This document shows positions 17,800-25,795 of a stretch of 64,000 nucleotides of DNA, piece by piece; within the stretch, counting starts at the first letter, position 1; every line of letters starts with the position of its first letter. This DNA is from Actinokineospora enzanensis DSM 44649 (GTDB taxonomy: Bacteria > Actinomycetota > Actinomycetes > Mycobacteriales > Pseudonocardiaceae), in NCBI RefSeq assembly GCF_000374445.1, contig NZ_KB894417.1:62001-126000 (forward strand), given 5' to 3'. The position numbers and the translations under genes were made by a program. The notes under the pieces are model-generated. The model saw nothing but the letters and a program-made list of their open reading frames with translations, was not told the origin of the DNA and did no database searches.

Positions 17800-19884
17800 G
17801 TGGACCGCGTGGAGGACGGATCCGAGTTCACGGTGGAGAACGCGGTACCGGGCCAGGTCTCGGGCAGGCTGGTCCAGGCGGGCAGTATCGGAGCGGTCCA
17901 TTTCCATGGTGACGAGGCCATTCCCGGCCTGCCCGCGCAACTCCCGCCCGCGCCCGCGGTGTTCGCTGGCCGCGAGACGGAGCTGGCGGACCTGGACGCG
18001 GCGCGCGCGGCGGGCGCGGGTCTGGTGGTACTGACCGGGATCGGCGGCGTCGGCAAGTCCGCGCTGGCAGCACAGTGGGCCAACGCGGTGGCCGGGGAGT
18101 TCACCGAAGGTCACCTGTTCGCCGATCTCACCGACACGGCGGGCGATCCGGTCACGCCCGCCGACGCACAGGAGTGGTTCCTGCTGTCGCTGGGCGTCAA
18201 GGCCGACCGGATCCCGGTGGAACCGGCCCGCCGCGCTGCCCTGTACCGCTCGACGACCGCGACACGGCGGCTGTTGGTGCTGCTCGACAACGCTGTCAGC
18301 GCGGCGCAGGTACGGGCGTTGCTGCCCACTGGCGCGGGAAGTCTGGTGGTGGTGACCAGCCGTTCGCGCCTATCCGGCCTGGTCTTGGACGGCGCGCGGT
18401 GGCTGACCGTGGACCCGTTGGCCTCGGCCGGTTCACTGCGGTTACTGCGTTCGGTGGTAGGCGCGGACCGCGTCGCGTCGGAACCGGACGCTGCGGCGGA
18501 ACTGGTGGGCCTGTGCGGCGGTCTGCCGTTGGCACTGGCCGTCGTGGGCGCGCGTCTGGCCACCCGCGCACGCCGCACGTTGTCGCGCGAGGTGCGGGAA
18601 CTGCGCGACGAACGGATGCGGTTGCGCGGACTGCGGTTGGACGCGGAGACGTCGGTGTCGGTGGTCCTGGACCACGCGCGCGCGTATCTGGACGGTGACG
18701 CGGAACTGGCATATCGGGCGTGCGCGTGGCATCCGGGCAGGGAGTTCGGCGCGGGCGCCATCGCCGCCGGTCTGGAATGGCCGATGGACCGTGTCATCGA
18801 GCCACTCGACGAACTGGTGGAGGCCAACATGGTCACCGAGTCCCCGGACGACCGCTTCGTCCTGCACGACCTGATCCGCCTGCACGCCCGGGAATCCCGC
18901 CCGGACGACCCGGCGGAACGTTTGATGGTCGAGTGGTACCTGGATCGAGCGGTCGCCGCCGACACGCAGATCCACCCATTGCGCCCACACCTGGGCCCCC
19001 GCTACGCCGCACCGCGCGAGTCCTTCGACGATCGAACCGACGCGATGGCGTGGATGACCGCCGAACGCCACAACCTCCGCGCCGCCCTGACGGTCGCGGC
19101 GGCCCGCGAGTGGGACGACCTGGTGTGGCAACTGTGCGAGGCCCAGTGGGGCTACTTCCTGCACACCCGCCGCTACGGCGACTGGATCGACATGCAGCTC
19201 ACCGGCATCACCTCGACCCAACGGCTCGGGGACGTGCGCGCGGAGGGAAAGCTGCACGCACAGGTCGCATACGCGTACGCGAAGTCGGGCTCGTATCCGC
19301 AGGCGTCGGACCACGGGACGGCCGCGTTGCGGCTGGCGCGCGAGTGCGGGGACCTGAAGGCGGAGGCGACCGCGCTGTCGCAACTGGGCCATGTCGCGCG
19401 CAGTACCGGGGATCTGGCGGGCGCGGTCGCCTACTACGAGCAGACGCGCGACCTGCACGAGTGGATCGGTCGGCCACGCAGCGTGGCGATGTGCCGCAGG
19501 CGTCTCGGTGATCTCTACGCCCGTCTCGGGCGCGCCGCGGAGGCGGTGATCGAGCTGACCGCGGCGGCGGCGGAGCTGGAGCGGCTGGGCGACACCCCGC
19601 AGTACGCGAAGACGGTGCTGGTGCTGAGCGCGACCCACCTCGACGCGGGTCGTTCAGCCGAGGCCCTGCGGGTGCTGCGCGCCACGCTGCGGTCCATCCG
19701 GGAGCTGGACTCGCCGTACTACGAGGCGGAGGTCCTCACCGGACTCGGCGACGCGGCCGACCACGCGGGCGACCGCGCCACCGCGGTCGACTCGTGGACC
19801 CGCGCCGCCGAGCTGTACGACGAGGCTCAGGATCCCAAGGCCGAGGAGGTCCGCGCCCGCTTCTCCGCCACATCGGACAGATAG
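17800..19884 (+). CDS. NB-ARC/TPR protein with RHIM-like amyloid-signalling N-terminus
   Basis: The 694-residue protein starts at GTG 17800 (GTG 17809 is possible). Residues about 14-36 (NAVPGQVSGRLVQAGSIGAV, then HFHG) fit the short amyloid motif with a Q-x-G core at the N-termini of many actinobacterial NLR-like proteins, described as bacterial amyloid signalling sequences (RHIM-like). Next come an NB-ARC ATPase (Walker A TGIGGVGKSAL, Walker B LLVLLDNA, GLPLALAVVG) and TPR-like repeats from about 450. It lacks the SARP DNA-binding domain of AfsR, so it is probably a ligand-triggered assembly protein. The 3' end overlaps a convergent 78-residue ORF by 58 bp. Confidence 0.85.
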   Translation: MDRVEDGSEFTVENAVPGQVSGRLVQAGSIGAVHFHGDEAIPGLPAQLPPAPAVFAGRETELADLDAARAAGAGLVVLTGIGGVGKSALAAQWANAVAGEFTEGHLFADLTDTAGDPVTPADAQEWFLLSLGVKADRIPVEPARRAALYRSTTATRRLLVLLDNAVSAAQVRALLPTGAGSLVVVTSRSRLSGLVLDGARWLTVDPLASAGSLRLLRSVVGADRVASEPDAAAELVGLCGGLPLALAVVGARLATRARRTLSREVRELRDERMRLRGLRLDAETSVSVVLDHARAYLDGDAELAYRACAWHPGREFGAGAIAAGLEWPMDRVIEPLDELVEANMVTESPDDRFVLHDLIRLHARESRPDDPAERLMVEWYLDRAVAADTQIHPLRPHLGPRYAAPRESFDDRTDAMAWMTAERHNLRAALTVAAAREWDDLVWQLCEAQWGYFLHTRRYGDWIDMQLTGITSTQRLGDVRAEGKLHAQVAYAYAKSGSYPQASDHGTAALRLARECGDLKAEATALSQLGHVARSTGDLAGAVAYYEQTRDLHEWIGRPRSVAMCRRRLGDLYARLGRAAEAVIELTAAAAELERLGDTPQYAKTVLVLSATHLDAGRSAEALRVLRATLRSIRELDSPYYEAEVLTGLGDAADHAGDRATAVDSWTRAAELYDEAQDPKAEEVRARFSATSDR

Positions 19885-20063
19885 GCCAAGGCGATCCCGA
19901 TGATCCCGGCGGACCCGGTGTCGTTGACCAGGATGTCGGCCACCGCACGCCACGGACTGTCGACGTCGACCCGCACGATCACCACATCCGCCGTGTTGTC
20001 CGAAGTGGACACCCGCACGAGGTACACCCCGGCCGCGGGCGAGTCCACACGCACGGTCAGCAT
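19827..20063 (-). CDS. 78-residue small protein coupled to the TagF-like gene
   Basis: ATG 20063 overlaps the end of the upstream gene (ATGCTGA), giving tight translational coupling. The frame has strong G/C third-position bias. The product starts with beta-like sequence (MLTVRVDSPAAGVYLVRVST) and has a Gly-rich hydrophobic segment (NDTGSAGIIGIALAYLSD). Its last 58 bp are antisense to the NB-ARC 3' end. No family is recognised; it may be a partner of the preceding protein. Confidence 0.6.
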   Translation of the reverse strand: MLTVRVDSPAAGVYLVRVSTSDNTADVVIVRVDVDSPWRAVADILVNDTGSAGIIGIALAYLSDVAEKRARTSSALGS

Positions 20064-21265
20064 GACGCCTCCCCACGGTGAAGCCGAGGCACCAGCGGCG
20101 CCTGCGCCCGTGCGGGCCAATCGGGTTCGGGGAGTCCGAGGAGGTCGTACATCGCGGTTCTGAACCGCGCGTGGGAGTGTCCCGGGACAGAGGACACCGC
20201 CTCCACCACCCGCGTGTCCGTCACCGGTTCCACCCGCGCCAACTGCTCGGCCAACGGCCGCGCGTGATCCAGCATCGGTACCGCCTGCCGCAACACCGCC
20301 GCCGGACTGCCGGCCCGGATGTCCTGCTCCGGCCATGCCGCCACACACACGCGCCGCCCCAACGCCGCCGCGTAGAGCGTGGTCGACCCGTGGTCGCCCA
20401 CCACAACATCGGCGGCCACCATCGCCGCCTGCCACCCCCGTTCCGGCGGCACCACCACCAAGCCGTCGGCGCGTGCCCGCGCCAGCCAGGAACGGACCTG
20501 CCATTCCCCGTGCACGGCCCAGATATGGGGGTGCAGCACCGCCGCCACGGTCGCGTTCGGAAGCTCCCGCGTGATTCGCTCATAGAACTCCGGCCGTCGA
20601 CCGAAAAGCGAATGCGGCGACCATGTCGAACTGACCACGACCAGTTCCCCGACACCCACTCCGAACGCGTCCCGATACCGCTCCCGGTAGGGCAGCCCCG
20701 CCCGCAGGCTGTCGAGACAGATATCGCCCGCCAGGAACGCCGCGGGCGCCGCCTCGGGACACGTCCGCCCCAACAACCGCATCTCCCGCGACGTCGGTAT
20801 CCCCACCGCCGAGGGCAACACCCGCCCCCGATAGGTCAACGTCTCCCGATCCAACCCGGTCGTCGGCACCCGAGCCCCACCCGATTTCCGACTGTAGAGC
20901 CGCGATTTCGCCGCGCCCGCCCCGTGCGGAAGCAGGAGCAGGCGCCCGTGCACCCGCTCGATCAACCGATGACTGGCACTGAGGACGAGGTCCCACTCGT
21001 GCCGCAACGCCTGATCCCAAGGCACGACCAACCCGCCCAACCCGGTCGCATACCGGTCCAGACCATGCCAGACGAGATCCGCCTGTGGCACGGTGAACAC
21101 CACCTGCACTCGGTGGTCGCCGTCGAACAGTGGGACGAGATCCATCAGCCGCGTCCCCGCCGTCATGGTCGGCACCATCACCAGCACGGCCCTGGTGCCC
21201 ACCATGGTGGTCCGCACGTGCGCGTCGAGCCCGACCGGGCCGCCCACCCAACTCTGCGTCGCCAT
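20057..21265 (-). CDS. GT-B/TagF-like nucleotide-binding protein of unknown role
   Basis: The 402-residue protein has two Rossmann-like halves. The N-terminal half contains AVLVMVPTMTAGTRLMDLVP and a LLLLPHGAGAAKS motif. The C-terminal half contains VVVGDHGSTTLYAAALGRRV, as in CDP-glycerol glycerophosphotransferase/UDP-GlcNAc-epimerase-like folds, where this site binds a nucleotide sugar. No signal peptide or membrane span is visible. ATG 21265 follows GGAGAGG. It is divergent from the SARP gene and coupled to a small ORF downstream. Its substrate is unknown; transferase activity is an inference from fold-like motifs. Confidence 0.6.
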   Translation of the reverse strand: MATQSWVGGPVGLDAHVRTTMVGTRAVLVMVPTMTAGTRLMDLVPLFDGDHRVQVVFTVPQADLVWHGLDRYATGLGGLVVPWDQALRHEWDLVLSASHRLIERVHGRLLLLPHGAGAAKSRLYSRKSGGARVPTTGLDRETLTYRGRVLPSAVGIPTSREMRLLGRTCPEAAPAAFLAGDICLDSLRAGLPYRERYRDAFGVGVGELVVVSSTWSPHSLFGRRPEFYERITRELPNATVAAVLHPHIWAVHGEWQVRSWLARARADGLVVVPPERGWQAAMVAADVVVGDHGSTTLYAAALGRRVCVAAWPEQDIRAGSPAAVLRQAVPMLDHARPLAEQLARVEPVTDTRVVEAVSSVPGHSHARFRTAMYDLLGLPEPDWPARAQAPLVPRLHRGEASC

Positions 21266-21557
21266 TCGCCTCTCCGTTTGCCTCCGGACATGACAACGAC
21301 AGGATGTGGACGCTTTCTCACATTCCCCGGCCAGCGAACTCGCATCCGGCGAACGACGCAGAACCAAGGGCGTACGCCGAATGTTGGAATGCGGGCGACC
21401 GTGGGAAGAATTCGTTCGGCCACCCGGCTGACTTGCGCACGGCTTTCAGTGCCCCCGGCGATCCACCGTCGGTACACTCGTCACACAAGCGCCGAACCCG
21501 CATTCCGCTGCTGCTGTGCCGACCGGGTCCATAGACCCAGTTCGAGGGGTGAATCTG

Positions 21558-24473
21558 GTGGAGGTGGCGTTCGGGATCCTCGGTACCACCGCGCTCCGGC
21601 TGGACGGCGCGTTCGAGGAAGAGTGGGCAAATCCAAAACCGAAGGCCATGTTGGCGGCGCTGCTGCTGCGGCCTGGACACGCTTTGAGCGGCGAGACATT
21701 GCTGCGCTGGGTCTGGGCGGAAGGGCAACGTTTACCGAAACGTACCGTCGCCACGCTTGACACCTACGCGACGCGCATCCGCAGGCTGTTGGACCGGCTT
21801 CCCATTCCCGCAGAATTGCGGGGGTCCAGCGGTACCTATCGCCTGGAAACGGATCGCTCATACATCGACTACGTCCGGTTCCGCGAGCTGACCCTGGCGG
21901 CACGCGCCCACGCCCGCGACGGCGACCCGGCCATGGCCGCCCGGCTCACCGCGGACGCCCTGCGGCTGTGCCGAGGTCGACCGCTGGCGGATCTGCGCTC
22001 CGACCGCGCCACCGAGTGGCGCGACAGGTTCGAACGCGACGAGCTGATCCCCGCGCACGCCGAGCACCTGAGCGCGCTGCTGGAGCTCGGCCGGGCCCAG
22101 GACGTGCTGGTGCGCCTGGACGACCTGCAGTCCGACCACCCGACTAACCTGCGGCTGTACAAACTGCGGATGCTGACCCTGCGCACCCTCGAACGCGATC
22201 ACGACCTGACCGAGTATTACCTGGCCGTTCGCAAGCAACTCGTGCACGAGGGCGACGACCCGGCCGCGGGCCACCTCACCAGGTACTACCAGGAGCTGGT
22301 GACCGACAAGTTCGGCGCGACGACACCTCCCGCGGTGCGGCTTGAGTACCGACCCCGCCAACTTCCGCACGACGTCCCGGATTTCATCGGCCGCGCGGAC
22401 GTACTCGCCGCGCTGGACGCGGCATCGGTGACCGCGGACGACCACCCACGCCGCGGTGTCGTCGTACTGGAGGGCATGCCCGGGGTCGGCAAGACCGCGC
22501 TGTCCGTCCACTGGGGACACCGGGTGCGGTCGCGCTTCCCGGACGGGGACCTGTTCGTCGACCTCAACGGCTTCTCCCGGGACCCGGCCGCCACGCACGC
22601 GGCCGTGGTGGACGACCTGCTGGTGGCGCTGGGCGAGGAGCCGACGGCCACGGCGTCGTTCCGCTCGCGCGAGGTGACCCTGCGGCGCGTGCTGGCCGAC
22701 CGGTACACGCTCGTCATCCTGGACAACGCGCGGAACTCGGCCCAGGTGCGCGCTTTGCTGCCGCTGCTGGCCGACTGCCTGGTGGTGATCACCAGCAGGC
22801 AGTCGCTCGATCACCTGAGCGCCTCCTACGGGGTGCGCCGCATCCGGGTCGGTCCGATGTCGACCGAGGAGTCGACCCGGCTGCTGACCGCGCACCTGGG
22901 CGACGACGGGGATCCCCGGCCGCGGCAGGAGCTGGCCAGGCTGTGCGGCGGGCTGCCCCTGGTGATCACGGTGGTGGGTCAGCACATCGCCGACTTCCGC
23001 GTACTGGACTCGACCGGCTCGGCCGAGCGGCCCGACCCGCGCGGCCTACTGCTGCAGCTCGGTCACACCGGCGACGGCGACACTTCCCCGCAGGCCATCT
23101 TCACGTTCTCCTATCAGGCCCTGCCGCCCGCGGCGCAACGGCTGTTCCGGCTGATGGGCCTGCATCCGGGTCGGGACTTCAGTGTCGCGGTGGCTCGCGC
23201 GTGCGGCGGCCAAGGCGACGCGGTCACCCGCGACAGTCTGGCCGTGCTCACCGGGGCGCACCTGCTGGAGCGGTCCGATACCCATGATCGCTACCGCTTC
23301 CACGACCTCATACGCGAGTGCGCGTTGCGGCTGGCCCACATCGACGAGACACCAGCCGCCCGACGTGCCGCGGAGCGCAGGTTGCTCAGCTACTACCTGT
23401 GCTCCGCCTCGGCGGCGGACCGCGTGCTGTACCCGAACAACGCGCAACCACCACCGCTTGAGGTCGAGCCCGCCGTAGCCCCGCGCGCGTTCCACAACCA
23501 GGACGAGACCCGCGCGTGGATGTCGATCGAACGCGGAAACCTGGGCGCCGCGGTACTGTTCGCCGCGCGGTCGGGCCACAATGAGTTCGCCTGGCGCCTA
23601 CCGCACGCGATCTGCACGTTCTACGAGCGTCACGGCCACCACGACGAATGCCGGGTGGCCCGGGAGACAGCGGTGACCGCCGCCCGCACCTGCGCGGACG
23701 AGGAAGCCGAGGCGTCCTCGATGGCGGACCTGGGCAAGACCTACATAGCGCTGGGCAGACTCGACGACGCCCGCCGGTGCCTCGACCACGCGCTGCGCTA
23801 CTGCACGCGGGTGGAGTTCGACTTCGGCGCCGCCGTCACCCTCTACCACCTGGGCAGGCTGGAGGTCCTGCGTGGCGCGACCAGGGCCGGGATCGCGCTG
23901 TTCGAGCGGTGCCTGGCACTCGTGCACGGGACCAGGCACGAGGTGGTCGGCTGGGCTCTGCTCTCCCTCGGCGAGGCCCTGCGCGTCGAAGGGGAACCGA
24001 CCGAGGCCCTGCTGCACCTGCGTCAGGCAGAACAGCTCGCCATCGACAATGCGGACCGGTCCGCGCACGCGACCTGCCTGGCGGGTATCGCGGCCGTCCG
24101 CCGCGAACTCGGCGAGTTCGGCGAGGCCGCGGCCTACTGCGAGAAGGCCCTGGCCACGGCGGAGGAGGCCCGCGACCTGAACGCGGTGGCGACGGTGTGC
24201 GCGGCGTTGGCCGACATCGAACGAGCCTGCGGCCACGACGGCCGCGCCGAGGCGTTCGCCCTGCGCGCGGTCACGTTGGCCGAGCAGTTCCGGAACGTGC
24301 CCTTGCACGCCCAGGCACTCACGGTGCTCGGCTCGGTGTTCCGATTGCAAGGCCGGGCCGCTCACGCACAGCGCGCGTGGACCGAGGCATGCCACCTGTT
24401 CGAGCAACTCGGCGACCGCCCACAGGTGACCGCGATCCAGACCATGCTTCGGCACCTGCCGCTGGACGGGTAA
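21558..24473 (+). CDS. AfsR-type SARP/NB-ARC/TPR transcriptional regulator
   Basis: The 971-residue protein carries a SARP winged-helix DNA-binding domain (about 1-90) and a bacterial transcriptional activation domain (about 95-240), then an NB-ARC ATPase (Walker A EGMPGVGKTAL, Walker B TLVILDNA, GLPLVITVVG) and TPR repeats from about 700 to the end. Such regulators activate secondary-metabolite or developmental genes. GTG 21558 is preferred: GAGGGGTGA lies 6 bases upstream and the SARP domain starts immediately (VEVAFGILG). Starts at 21516 or 21549 are possible. The divergent TagF-like gene is a plausible target. Confidence 0.88.
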   Translation: MEVAFGILGTTALRLDGAFEEEWANPKPKAMLAALLLRPGHALSGETLLRWVWAEGQRLPKRTVATLDTYATRIRRLLDRLPIPAELRGSSGTYRLETDRSYIDYVRFRELTLAARAHARDGDPAMAARLTADALRLCRGRPLADLRSDRATEWRDRFERDELIPAHAEHLSALLELGRAQDVLVRLDDLQSDHPTNLRLYKLRMLTLRTLERDHDLTEYYLAVRKQLVHEGDDPAAGHLTRYYQELVTDKFGATTPPAVRLEYRPRQLPHDVPDFIGRADVLAALDAASVTADDHPRRGVVVLEGMPGVGKTALSVHWGHRVRSRFPDGDLFVDLNGFSRDPAATHAAVVDDLLVALGEEPTATASFRSREVTLRRVLADRYTLVILDNARNSAQVRALLPLLADCLVVITSRQSLDHLSASYGVRRIRVGPMSTEESTRLLTAHLGDDGDPRPRQELARLCGGLPLVITVVGQHIADFRVLDSTGSAERPDPRGLLLQLGHTGDGDTSPQAIFTFSYQALPPAAQRLFRLMGLHPGRDFSVAVARACGGQGDAVTRDSLAVLTGAHLLERSDTHDRYRFHDLIRECALRLAHIDETPAARRAAERRLLSYYLCSASAADRVLYPNNAQPPPLEVEPAVAPRAFHNQDETRAWMSIERGNLGAAVLFAARSGHNEFAWRLPHAICTFYERHGHHDECRVARETAVTAARTCADEEAEASSMADLGKTYIALGRLDDARRCLDHALRYCTRVEFDFGAAVTLYHLGRLEVLRGATRAGIALFERCLALVHGTRHEVVGWALLSLGEALRVEGEPTEALLHLRQAEQLAIDNADRSAHATCLAGIAAVRRELGEFGEAAAYCEKALATAEEARDLNAVATVCAALADIERACGHDGRAEAFALRAVTLAEQFRNVPLHAQALTVLGSVFRLQGRAAHAQRAWTEACHLFEQLGDRPQVTAIQTMLRHLPLDG

Positions 24474-24540
24474 GTATCGGTCGCGACCCCAGGCATCTAC
24501 CCTGCGTAGGCTCATCGCTCGATCGAGGTGTTTCCATCGC

Positions 24541-24578
24541 CCCAACAGGACTAAGGATGGAACGTTGTTCCTGTTGGG
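24541..24578. terminator. Hairpin downstream of the SARP gene
   Basis: CCCAACAGGA (24541-24550) and TCCTGTTGGG (24569-24578) are perfect 10-bp arms with an 18-base loop, about 70 bp after the SARP stop. There is no clear T-run. The rest of the ~295-bp gap to 24768 shows nothing recognisable beyond the promoter region of the next small gene. Confidence 0.45.
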
Positions 24579-24767
24579 ATCGGTCGTCCGGCTCGGCCGG
24601 TCGGTGCTACGGAACGGCACAACTATCGTCGCGTTGACTAACCGGTCCAGCTATGGGATCTTGGCCATGCAGCACTAGATCCATCTGGCGATTCCCCGTT
24701 TCGGCAGGCCAAAGTGGAGCCACGATGGACAAATCATTGACACACGACTAGTCAGGACGACAGCACT

Positions 24768-24944
24768 TTGAAGCAGAACGCAGCTCGTATTCTTGTGGCG
24801 CTGGCGCTGTGTGCCACGCTTGCCACCATCACGGCACAGAGTGCGAGCGCATCTCCCTTGCTGCCCACGGCTCCGAAACAGTGCGCCGGACAGCAGAACA
24901 CCCTGAACCCCGACTGGTGGTCGGTATACTCCAGCCGCCCGTAA
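24768..24944 (+). CDS. Small secreted peptide (58 residues)
   Basis: A TTG start opens a 58-codon frame with a classic Sec signal: KQNAAR, a hydrophobic core ILVALALCATLATIT, and an ASA cleavage site at residue 28. The predicted mature peptide has 30 residues with one Cys and a Trp/Tyr-rich end (NPDWWSVYSSRP). An AGGACGA sequence 6-12 bases upstream is a weak ribosome-binding site. It is convergent with the XRE regulator, 22 bp apart. Function is unknown; an extracellular signal or effector peptide is possible. Confidence 0.6.
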   Translation: MKQNAARILVALALCATLATITAQSASASPLLPTAPKQCAGQQNTLNPDWWSVYSSRP

Positions 24945-24966
24945 GGTTCAGCCTCCCCGCCGAGTC

Positions 24967-25467
24967 CTACAAGGACCGAACTGGAGCGTAGGTCGCCAAT
25001 CGACGGAACAGTCCGACGTGCGTAAGACCGCAGAAAACGGCCAGTTCCGCAACCGACTCCGGTTCCAAGTGTACTATCCCACCATCGTCCGATCCGGATT
25101 CCAGTCGATTGCGCGCCCAACGTCGTAGCGGCTCCAGAACCGGGTCGTCGCTGGCGGCAACCAACCGGCGGAGGTCGACCGTACACACGAGAAAGTGCGC
25201 GTCGACCTCCGCCCGGCGAATGGCCTCCGCCAATAATTCCGGCGCCGGTACGCCCAACGCCTCGCAGAGAGCGACATAACGCGCGATCGTCAGCTGCCGG
25301 TGGCCGGATTCATAGGTACCTATAGTCTGCACATGCATTTCCACACCCAGTTTGGCCACCAGTTGCGCCCTTGACCACCCCAGCTCCTCGCGCACAGCGC
25401 GTAACCGTTGCCCAACCGATCGGTTGAGATTGGTGTTGGTCAAAGCCCGGTCTTGGTGGTCCGACAC
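24967..25467 (-). CDS. XRE-family helix-turn-helix regulator
   Basis: The 166-residue protein has an N-terminal Cro/C1-type HTH (about 15-75: SVGQRLRAVREELGWSRAQL, QTIGTYESGHRQLTIARYV), followed by a helical tail of about 85 residues without a known enzymatic domain. GTG 25467 follows GGAGGGG; the longer frame to 25512 is less likely. It lies convergent to the small secreted peptide gene and about 70 bp after a 51-residue ORF on the same strand, so a small signalling module is possible. Confidence 0.82.
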   Translation of the reverse strand: MSDHQDRALTNTNLNRSVGQRLRAVREELGWSRAQLVAKLGVEMHVQTIGTYESGHRQLTIARYVALCEALGVPAPELLAEAIRRAEVDAHFLVCTVDLRRLVAASDDPVLEPLRRWARNRLESGSDDGGIVHLEPESVAELAVFCGLTHVGLFRRLATYAPVRSL

Positions 25468-25536
25468 GGCATCCCCTCCGTAGCCTTTGCTTCGCATCGA
25501 CCGCGCTGCCATGGGTGTTTCAAATGATCCAGACCT

Positions 25537-25692
25537 CTAGCGCCACTGCAGGCGTGGCTCCGCACGCGACTGGGATACGCCGCGTGCGCACATCGAGAGA
25601 ACACCCACCACATCGTCGGGATGGGTAGGCGTTACATGTCCGAGGGACGCGAGCCAGCCGCCTCTCGCCAGATCCACCCACCAGGGTTTCAT
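25537..25692 (-). CDS. 51-residue ORF upstream of the XRE gene (tentative)
   Basis: The frame starts at ATG 25692 (MKPWWVDLARGGWLASLGHV) and ends 70 bp before the XRE gene on the same strand. The beginning, rich in Trp/Gly, looks protein-like, but no strong ribosome-binding site is present. GTG codons further upstream could extend it. No family is recognised. Confidence 0.4.
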   Translation of the reverse strand: MKPWWVDLARGGWLASLGHVTPTHPDDVVGVLSMCARGVSQSRAEPRLQWR

Positions 25693-25795
25693 CTGGCCGC
25701 GATCATTGCCTAGCCGCCGATCGGGTGCGTGGGTCACAGGACGGCTGCCGCTTCCGGGGCAGACGTGAGCCACATTCACCTGATTGACTGGCGGC

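Noticed and set aside
21525-21537. A GGGTC-CATA-GACCC hairpin just before the SARP gene
   Set aside because: It is short and unsupported by a second copy or known attenuator features.
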